From Betaproteobacteria bacterium (GTDB lineage Bacteria; Pseudomonadota; Gammaproteobacteria; Burkholderiales; SG8-41): DNA of 21,442 nt. The notes below the pieces were generated by a model. The model was given only the letters and a program-made list of their open reading frames with translations. It was not told the origin of the DNA and did no database searches. Shown in pieces: positions 16,533 through 21,442 of this stretch. The first letter of the stretch is position 1. Every line of letters starts with the position of its first letter. The stretch covers positions 1 through 21,442 of the forward strand of contig JANYDM010000042.1 in assembly GCA_025363575.1 (NCBI GenBank), written 5' to 3'. A program made the translations under genes and the position numbers.

Positions 16533-17900
16533 ATGGCAACCACGATAGCAACGCAACTCGCGCAGCACTTTCACAAATTCGACTACCGCCAGCTTCCCGA
16601 TGCGTCGCGCACCGCGGTCAAGCGCCTGCTGCTCGATTATCTTGGCGTGGCAATCGCCGGCAGCCAGACCGAGAGTGGGCACGCGGCGCGAATGTTCGCG
16701 CAATGCTCAGGTACCAAGGCGGAATCGACGCTGATCGGCGACACGGTGCGCGTGCCTGCTGCAAACGCGGCACTGGCGAATGCAATTTCCTCGCACAGTA
16801 TCGAGCTCGACGACATCGACGTAATCGCGCTGTTTCACTTCAGCCCGCCGGTATTTTCCGCCGCGCTGGCGGCGGGGGAGCAGCACAGCGCGAGCGGCAA
16901 GCAATTGCTGGTAGCGCTGGCGGCCGGCTGCGAAATGATGGAGCGCGTGAGCCGTGCTGCCAACAATTCTCTGCGCAACCGCGCATTCCATACGACACCG
17001 ACCTGCGGTGTTTTCGGTGCGACGGTAGCGGCAGCCAAAATGTTTCGTCTGACGCCGGTGAAGCTGACTTCGGCGTTCGGGCTCGCCGGCGCGCAGGCGT
17101 CGGGCCTGATGGAGATGTACGGCCCTTCCATGCAGAAGCGCTTTAATCCGGGCCCGGCCGCGCGCAACGGCGTTACTGCCGCGGCCATGGCGCATTTCGG
17201 CTTCACGGGCGCCGATACCATATTCGAGGGCGAACGCGGTTTTCTTAAAGCCTTCACCGACAAATCGGACGCTTCGCAACTGACCGCCGGGCTCGATCAG
17301 CCCTACCAGCTGGACATCGAGTTCAAGCCCTATTCATGCGCGCGGCCTATCCACAATGCGATCGACTGCGCGCTCGAGATACGCAACCAGCATCAGCCCA
17401 GGCTCGATGAGATCAGGCACATCGGCGTGGCGCGCCATCCGGACTGGGCGCTATACCATCAGAACAAGACGCCGCAGACCTATCACGAAGCGCAGGTCAG
17501 CCTGCCGTACTCCGTCGCGGTCGCGCTGAAGGAAGGCGCCGCGCTGCTCAAGCAATACACCGACCGCAAGCTCAAAGAGCCGGTGCTGCGACGCATCTCC
17601 AACCTCGTCGATATCACGGTCGACGCTTCGCTGCCGCGCGGCGTGTCATGCAAAATGACCATGACCATGAACGACGGCCGCGAGTTCGTGTCGCAGATCG
17701 ATTATCCAAAAGGATCGATCCAGAATTCGATGTCGGACGAGGAGCTGCGTTTCAAGTTCGACACGCTGGCGACGCCGATCATCGGCCCAACGCATGCGGC
17801 GCAGCTCGCGGAACTCGTCGCCGACGTCGAGCAGGTGAGCGACATCTGCAAGCTTATGCGGCTCACGGCGAAGCCCAAGCGCATCGCCCGCAGGAAGTAG
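16533..17900 (+). CDS. MmgE/PrpD family protein, copy 2 (divergent active site)
   Basis: This 455-residue paralogue belongs to the same family as the preceding gene but to a different branch. The first motif reads SHSIELDDID (87-96), then H102 in FHFSPPVF in place of the HPG of copy 1. AFHTTPTCGVFGA keeps H153. The lysine motif is MQKRFNPGPAARNGV with K202 kept, but an asparagine (N205) where copy 1 has a histidine and a proline replacing the following Arg. The lid signature FKPYSCARPIHNAIDCAL is intact. The ATG at 16533 follows copy 1 by 34 bp. The two copies may act on consecutive intermediates or form a heteromeric enzyme; both ideas are inference. It is the last gene of the operon, and the C-terminus is basic (KPKRIARRK). 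Confidence 0.9.
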   Translation: MATTIATQLAQHFHKFDYRQLPDASRTAVKRLLLDYLGVAIAGSQTESGHAARMFAQCSGTKAESTLIGDTVRVPAANAALANAISSHSIELDDIDVIALFHFSPPVFSAALAAGEQHSASGKQLLVALAAGCEMMERVSRAANNSLRNRAFHTTPTCGVFGATVAAAKMFRLTPVKLTSAFGLAGAQASGLMEMYGPSMQKRFNPGPAARNGVTAAAMAHFGFTGADTIFEGERGFLKAFTDKSDASQLTAGLDQPYQLDIEFKPYSCARPIHNAIDCALEIRNQHQPRLDEIRHIGVARHPDWALYHQNKTPQTYHEAQVSLPYSVAVALKEGAALLKQYTDRKLKEPVLRRISNLVDITVDASLPRGVSCKMTMTMNDGREFVSQIDYPKGSIQNSMSDEELRFKFDTLATPIIGPTHAAQLAELVADVEQVSDICKLMRLTAKPKRIARRK

Positions 17901-17910
17901 GGCGCATCGG

Positions 17911-17933
17911 CAAAGCCACCGTCAGGTGGCCTT
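17911..17933 (+). terminator. Weak hairpin after the MmgE/PrpD operon
   Basis: GCCACC (17915-17920), loop GTCA, GGTGGC (17925-17930) form a perfect 6-bp stem. It extends by two A-T pairs after one mismatch, 14 bp after the last stop. The following bases (CTTGTCGC) are not a real T-run, so termination here would be inefficient. The stem is identical to that of the strong tRNA terminator at 18842. Confidence 0.4.
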
Positions 17934-17959
17934 GTCGCAAAGCGGCGGCTATCGGCGGT

Positions 17960-18390
17960 CGTGACCGCCCGCTGCCGGCGCTTGCCCCGACAGACCGGAC
18001 ATTCGGCGCCGAGCATATATTGCGCAACCCGTTTTTTCCTCAGCGTACTCTGCGACTTGGCGAACGTATGCAGCACGTATCGACGCGCGCCGGTAAACGT
18101 GCCTTGGTAGCTCGGCTCTTCTTTGCGCTTTAAAGCGCGCTTCGTCTCGGCCGGCGTGTAGCCCGCGTAAGCAGGGACCGTCGGCTGCTCGTCAGTAAAT
18201 AAAATCCAGTCGCGTGTTTTTTTTGGGGGAGCTCGAGCCACGGCACATCGACGTCGTGTCCGAGCGTCACGAGAATATCGCGCAGGTTCTGCCCTTGCCA
18301 TGCAGTCGGCCAGGCTGCCACCGCGCGTTGCCTGATGGTCAGCTGGTTGTCGCGATTGTCGCGGTTTAATGGCAAGTCGTCGATGCGCAC
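17960..18390 (-). pseudogene. Decayed uvrA-like gene fragment, frameshifted
   Basis: Two minus-strand frames together read like a piece of a UvrA-family excinuclease ATPase of the UvrA2-like kind. The 5' part (frame from about 18390) encodes RQRAVAAWPTAWQGQNLRDI then LVTLGHDVDVPWLELPQ. The match then jumps to another frame, giving KKTRDWILFTDEQPTVPAYA, ALKRKEEPSYQGTFTGARRY, VLHTFAKSQSTLRKKRVAQY and AECPVCRGKR with a CxxC zinc-finger half. The jump falls at a homopolymer tract (CCCCC then eight A, 18229-18217). Homology fades near 17960. No ATPase Walker or signature motif is present, so both ends are missing and no function is expected. The homopolymer alone could be a sequencing error, but truncation at both ends argues for a true relic. 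Confidence 0.72.
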
Positions 18391-18600
18391 GATTCATTGT
18401 CTGCGAGATGCACGCGGGGCTCTATAGGCGCAGAGCACTCGGCGCCGTAGGTATGAGATCACCCCTCACTCGTACTTACATCGTCTAACGGTCGCCGCCT
18501 ACATTCTTCCCCTGTTTGCGATTGCATAATTGCCTCTTCATCGTCCGGGTTGTATCCCCACCTCGTATCCTTCACAGATCGAGCCGAAAGAAAGACATCA

Positions 18601-18723
18601 ATGGATAGCATCGAGAAAATTCAATTATTGTTCCTAACTCTGGCTCTAGTAACAGTCGGGATGTTAGGAGTTCTCATCACCGGTATCACTACCATGGTGG
18701 TCACCGGCAATATTTTAATTTAA
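18601..18723 (+). CDS. Putative 40-residue single-span membrane protein
   Basis: An ATG-to-TAA frame encodes a 40-residue peptide: a short charged N-terminus MDSIEKIQ, then a long hydrophobic run (LLFLTLALVTVGMLGVLITG) able to span the membrane once, then a polar TTMVVTGN tail. The sequence is richer in A and T than its surroundings. Upstream, AAAGAAAG about 8-12 bases before the ATG could serve as a poor ribosome binding site. CATAAT at 18525-18530 is a possible -10 box without a clear -35. I know no family for it. It is supported only by composition and hydrophobicity and could be chance. Confidence 0.4.
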   Translation: MDSIEKIQLLFLTLALVTVGMLGVLITGITTMVVTGNILI

Positions 18724-18736
18724 TCAAGTTGGCCGG

Positions 18737-18754
18737 TCCGGGCACGCGCCCGGA
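18737..18754 (+). terminator. Hairpin after the small ORF
   Basis: TCCGGGC, loop ACGC, GCCCGGA form a perfect 7-bp GC-rich stem beginning 14 bases after the stop of the 40-residue ORF. It lacks a strong downstream T-run (GGGATTGTT follows), so it is a terminator candidate only. Its position gives modest support to the small ORF being a transcribed unit. Confidence 0.35.
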
Positions 18755-18841
18755 GGGATTGTTCGACGTTCACATCAACTGGTGCGAGCGGTGAATCCCG
18801 CGCGCGAACGCGCGCATTTCGTACGTCCATTGCTCAAACAA

Positions 18842-18867
18842 AAAAAGCCACCGTGCGGTGGCTTTTT
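18842..18867 (-). terminator. Strong Rho-independent terminator of tRNA-Arg, potentially bidirectional
   Basis: On the plus strand AAAAAGCCACC, loop GTGC, GGTGGCTTTTT is a perfect 11-bp inverted repeat. On the minus strand it lies 7 bases after the CCA end of the tRNA and ends in a T-run. It would also terminate plus-strand transcription coming from the small-ORF side. Confidence 0.88.
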
Positions 18868-18874
18868 GGTTGTT

Positions 18875-18951
18875 TGGCGCGCCCGGCAAGATTCGAACTT
18901 GCTACCCCTTGGTTCGTAGCCAAGTACTCTATCCAGATGAGCTACGGGCGC
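18875..18951 (-). tRNA. tRNA-Arg (anticodon ACG)
   Basis: The minus strand folds as a complete 77-nt tRNA. The acceptor arm is GCGCCCG paired with CGGGCGC, and the D-stem is GCTC/GAGT. The anticodon stem is CTTGG/CCAAG with loop CTACGAA, giving anticodon ACG. The T-arm is GCAAG-TTCGAAT-CTTGC, the discriminator is G, and the CCA is encoded (18877-18875). ACG, deaminated to ICG, reads CGU/CGC/CGA arginine codons. It stands alone, with its own -10 box and terminator. Confidence 0.97.
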
Positions 18952-18963
18952 TGAAGGACGCGG

Positions 18964-18969
18964 ATTATA
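18964..18969 (-). promoter_or_regulatory. -10 box of tRNA-Arg
   Basis: The minus strand reads TATAAT 12 bp before the first tRNA base, placing transcription initiation about 5 nt upstream of the mature 5' end. The -35 candidate (TTTCTG, spacer 17) is weak. Confidence 0.65.
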
Positions 18970-19390
18970 TCAGAGACCTAGCAACGCAGAAAATCCCGAA
19001 CGCCGCCGCCGTTTATGGCTTGGTGGTTGGACTTCGCGGGCCGCCATGTTGCGGAATCAATACACGGCAGTCCGTTGCGGTGTCTATCTCCTGTAGGAGT
19101 CGTCTGAGAACCGTGTAAGAGAATTCCTACGTCAGGGCTATTACCGGTCCCGCCATGAATTCAATACCTTGCGCGCTGCCGGGTCATTCGCTAATGTGGA
19201 TGTACGGGCAGATAGCTGCGGGGAGCACCCGCACAAAAACAGTGAGCAAATGCGACCACACGTAGACGTATTGATGTCCGGTGTCGTGGAGAAAATTGCC
19301 GGCTTTTCCGATGATGGCGCCGCGCCATGCTCAACTGCGGCATCACTTCGAGCGAACCCAGTAAGCAAATAAATAACCTCACGGTGAATC
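18970..19390. other. Gene-free leader between tRNA-Arg and the poly-HAMP gene
   Basis: I see no convincing coding sequence in these 421 bases. Short frames exist (for example a TTG-initiated 67-codon frame at 19169 and a 36-codon ATG frame at 19155), but they show no family resemblance, and the best ones end before the HAMP gene with no good ribosome binding site. The stretch contains the alternative hairpins at 19088-19130. The promoter of the downstream gene is presumably here, but no consensus pair stands out. Confidence 0.5.
19088..19130 (+). promoter_or_regulatory. Competing inverted repeats upstream of the poly-HAMP gene
   Basis: CTCCT-GT-AGGAG (19088-19099) is a tight inverted repeat. 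Its GTAGGA (19093-19098) is also complementary to TCCTAC at 19125-19130 across a 26-base loop. The two pairings exclude each other. They could be overlapping operators on DNA or a switchable RNA leader; neither is proven. Confidence 0.3.
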
Positions 19391-21442
19391 ATGAACCAAA
19401 CCGCATCCCCCGTCCGGACTAAAACCACCACGCTGCGCGGCAAGAATGGCAATGGCAAGATCGCCAAATTTCCAGCGCTCGAAATGACCGAAGACTCCAG
19501 TGTCACGCGGCAGCGCCTGATGCTGGCTGCGATCGAGGCGTTTCGCGATGGCGATTTTTCAGTTCGCCTGCCTACGCACTGGTCCGGTACGGAGGCACAA
19601 ATCGCTTCGGCGCTGAATCAAACCATCGCGCAGAAGCAGAAGATCGCGGAGGAAGTGACCAAGCTCAGCGCTACCGTCGGCAAAGAAGGACGTCTGCGCC
19701 AGCGCATGTCGTTGCCGGGGGCGGTTGGCGGCTGGGCGGCCGAAGCGGTATCGATCAATACGCTGATCGACGATCTGGTGCGCCCGACGACGGAGATCGC
19801 GCGCACCATCGGCGCGGTCGCGAAAGGCGACCTTGCTGAATCGATGGACCTCGAAGTCGACGGCCGTCCGCTCATAGGTGAATTCCTGCGCTCGGCAAAG
19901 CTGGTGAACACCATGATCCAGCAGTTGTCGGTGTTTACTTCCGAAGTGACGCGCGTCGCGCGCGAAGTCGGCACAGAGGGCAAACTCGGCGGCCAGGCGC
20001 AGGTCAAGGGCGTGTCCGGCGTGTGGAAGGATCTCACGGATTCTGTGAACCAGATGGCGGGTAACCTGACAGCGCAGGTGCGCAACATCGCGGAGGTGAC
20101 GATAGCCGTGGCGAACGGCGACCTGTCCAAGAAAATCACGGTCGACGTGCGGGGCGAAATTCTGCAGCTGAAGGAGGCCACTAACACCATGGTCGAGCAG
20201 TTGCGCTCTTTCGCGTCGGAGGTGACGCGCGTTGCGCGCGAAGTCGGCACCGACGGGCGGCTTGGCGGTCAGGCCGTGGTGCCGGGCGTTGCGGGCACGT
20301 GGAAAGACCTGACCGACTCGGTCAATGCGATGGCGACCAACCTCACTGCGCAGGTGCGCAACATTGCGACGGTGACGACTGCGGTTGCGCGCGGCGACCT
20401 GTCGCGCAAGATCACCGTCGACGTGAAGGGTGAGATTCTCGAGCTGAAAGAAACCATCAACACGATGGTCGACCAGTTGAACGGCTTCTCGTCCGAAGTC
20501 ACGCGCGTCGCGCGCGAAGTCGGCACCGAGGGCAAACTGGGCGGTCAGGCACAGGTGCCCGGCGTGGCCGGCACCTGGAAAGATCTGACGGACAACGTGA
20601 ACTTCATGGCGTCCAACCTTACTGGCCAAGTCCGGAACATTGCCGAGGTGACCACTGCTGTTGCGAACGGAGACCTGTCGAAGAAGATCACGGTGGACGT
20701 GCGCGGCGAAATTCTCGAATTGAAAAATACCATCAATACGATGGTCGACCAGCTCAACGGTTTTGCTTCGGAAGTCACGCGAGTCGCGCGCGAGGTTGGC
20801 ACGGAGGGCAACCTGGGTGGCCAGGCGCAGGTGCCCGGCGTGGCCGGCACCTGGAAGGACCTGACCGACAACGTGAACTTCATGGCGTCGAACTTGACCG
20901 GCCAAGTGCGCAACATCGCCGACGTGGCCACCGCCATCGCCGGCGGCGACTTGTCGAAGAAGATCACGGTCGACGTGCGCGGCGAAATCCTGCAGCTGAA
21001 AGAAACCATGAACACCATGGTCGATCAGCTGAACGCCTTTGCCCGCGAAGTAACCCGCGTGGCCCGCGAAGTCGGCACCGACGGCAAGCTGGGTGGCCAG
21101 GCGGCGGTAGAAGGTGTGGCCGGCACGTGGAAGGATTTGACCGACAACGTCAACTCGATGGCGTCCAACCTGACCGGGCAGGTGCGCAACATCGCCGAAG
21201 TGACGACCGCGGTGGCGAACGGCGACTTGTCGAAGAAGATCACGGTCGACGTGCGCGGCGAGATTCTGGAGTTGAAGAACACCATCAACACCATGGTCGA
21301 CCAGTTGAACGGCTTCGCCGGCGAAGTCAGCCGCGTTGCGCGCGAGGTCGGTACTGAAGGCAAATTGGGCGGCCAGGCGCAGGTCCCCGGCGTCGCCGGC
21401 ACCTGGAAGGACTTGACCGACAACGTCAACTCGATGGCATCG
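19391..21442 (+). CDS. Poly-HAMP signalling protein, probable hybrid histidine kinase (N-terminal part)
   Basis: The frame is open from the ATG at 19391 to the window end (684 codons, no stop). After a basic N-terminus of about 37 residues come seven successive HAMP-type units with a 92-residue period. Units start near residues 38, 130, 230, 322, 414, 506 and 598; the second carries an 8-residue insertion. Each late unit has [60 protein letters not shown] and [20 protein letters not shown]. This is the concatenated HAMP layout of Nik1-type (group III) kinases and of large bacterial hybrid kinases. No signal peptide or membrane helix is visible, so the protein is probably cytoplasmic. The expected GAF, kinase and receiver domains would lie beyond the window. 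The first two units are most divergent and the last ones nearly identical. Confidence 0.85.
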   Translation, partial: MNQTASPVRTKTTTLRGKNGNGKIAKFPALEMTEDSSVTRQRLMLAAIEAFRDGDFSVRLPTHWSGTEAQIASALNQTIAQKQKIAEEVTKLSATVGKEGRLRQRMSLPGAVGGWAAEAVSINTLIDDLVRPTTEIARTIGAVAKGDLAESMDLEVDGRPLIGEFLRSAKLVNTMIQQLSVFTSEVTRVAREVGTEGKLGGQAQVKGVSGVWKDLTDSVNQMAGNLTAQVRNIAEVTIAVANGDLSKKITVDVRGEILQLKEATNTMVEQLRSFASEVTRVAREVGTDGRLGGQAVVPGVAGTWKDLTDSVNAMATNLTAQVRNIATVTTAVARGDLSRKITVDVKGEILELKETINTMVDQLNGFSSEVTRVAREVGTEGKLGGQAQVPGVAGTWKDLTDNVNFMASNLTGQVRNIAEVTTAVANGDLSKKITVDVRGEILELKNTINTMVDQLNGFASEVTRVAREVGTEGNLGGQAQVPGVAGTWKDLTDNVNFMASNLTGQVRNIADVATAIAGGDLSKKITVDVRGEILQLKETMNTMVDQLNAFAREVTRVAREVGTDGKLGGQAAVEGVAGTWKDLTDNVNSMASNLTGQVRNIAEVTTAVANGDLSKKITVDVRGEILELKNTINTMVDQLNGFAGEVSRVAREVGTEGKLGGQAQVPGVAGTWKDLTDNVNSMAS
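20078..21442 (+). repeat. Tandem 276-bp in-frame repeats encoding HAMP units
   Basis: The segment beginning GTGCGCAACAT (GTCCGGAACAT in one copy) recurs exactly every 276 bp, at 20078, 20354, 20630, 20906 and 21182; the last copy is cut by the window end. Short blocks are almost identical at DNA level between copies, for example the bases encoding [11 protein letters not shown] and [13 protein letters not shown]. The repeat is part of the coding sequence, not a mobile or CRISPR repeat. Confidence 0.95.

Noticed and set aside
17702..18397. Intact 231-residue minus-strand gene
   Set aside because: Only its middle resembles UvrA; its start region is out of frame with the matching upstream part and its end runs antisense into the MmgE/PrpD copy 2 gene.
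18858..19118. Plus-strand 86-codon ORF (APGKIRTCYPLVRSQ...)
   Set aside because: It is the antisense translation of tRNA-Arg and its terminator, a well-known type of false protein call.
19169..19372. 67-codon TTG-initiated plus-strand ORF before the HAMP gene
   Set aside because: Rare start codon, no ribosome binding site, no recognisable motif; too little support.
18875..19390. tRNA-Arg as an integration site with flanking att repeats
   Set aside because: I found no second copy of the tRNA 3' end in the window and no integrase gene.
19559..20905. 448-codon minus-strand ORF with periodic repeats
   Set aside because: Its periodicity only mirrors the 276-bp HAMP-coding repeats on the plus strand.
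20078..21442. Possible CRISPR or satellite array
   Set aside because: The unit is 276 bp, in frame and protein-coding, with no unique spacers between short repeats.

Overview
The window is a GC-rich chromosomal segment, most likely from a betaproteobacterium. The evidence is the gene content (prfB-lysS, recJ beside an RpfE-type gene, lolC-lolD, ubiX, a class 2 pyrD, a Bug-family receptor, MmgE/PrpD enzymes) and the codon use. The genus cannot be fixed from sequence alone. About 1-11100 is conserved housekeeping; about 11130-17900 is a catabolic or uptake operon; about 17900-19390 is a patchy, gene-poor stretch; the last 2 kb is the start of a large poly-HAMP signalling protein that runs off the edge.

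Region 1-6170 (minus strand, read from high to low coordinates): an RpfE-type protein and recJ lie next to each other. They are followed by prfB, which carries the classical programmed +1 frameshift and has a consensus -10 box upstream. Then come lysS, 5 bp after prfB, and an acetoacetyl-CoA synthetase cut off by the window start. Region 6240-8157 (plus): lolC and lolD overlap by 8 bp and encode the lipoprotein-release ABC transporter. Region 8165-9896 (minus): ubiX, a TIGR02444-family gene and a secreted protein of unknown function form a compact operon. Region 10048-11127 (plus): pyrD.

Region 11178-17900 (plus) looks like one operon of five genes, with gaps of 16-78 bp and a perfect TATAAT hexamer overlapping the end of pyrD. 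It encodes a tripartite-tricarboxylate-transporter-type periplasmic receptor, an Old-Yellow-Enzyme/trimethylamine-dehydrogenase-like flavin and Fe-S reductase, a metallo-beta-lactamase-fold hydrolase related to N-acyl-homoserine lactonases, and two different MmgE/PrpD enzymes. The inferred theme is uptake and breakdown of an organic acid or lactone. The substrate is unknown, and no TctA/TctB membrane partners are present.

Region 17900-19390 holds a decayed, frameshifted fragment of a uvrA-like gene, a 40-residue single-membrane-helix ORF in AT-richer sequence, a tRNA-Arg(ACG) gene on the minus strand with its own -10 box and strong terminator, and a non-coding leader containing two mutually exclusive hairpins. 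From 19391 to the end is an open reading frame with at least seven 92-residue HAMP-type units and no membrane segment. It is probably the N-terminal part of a soluble hybrid histidine kinase.
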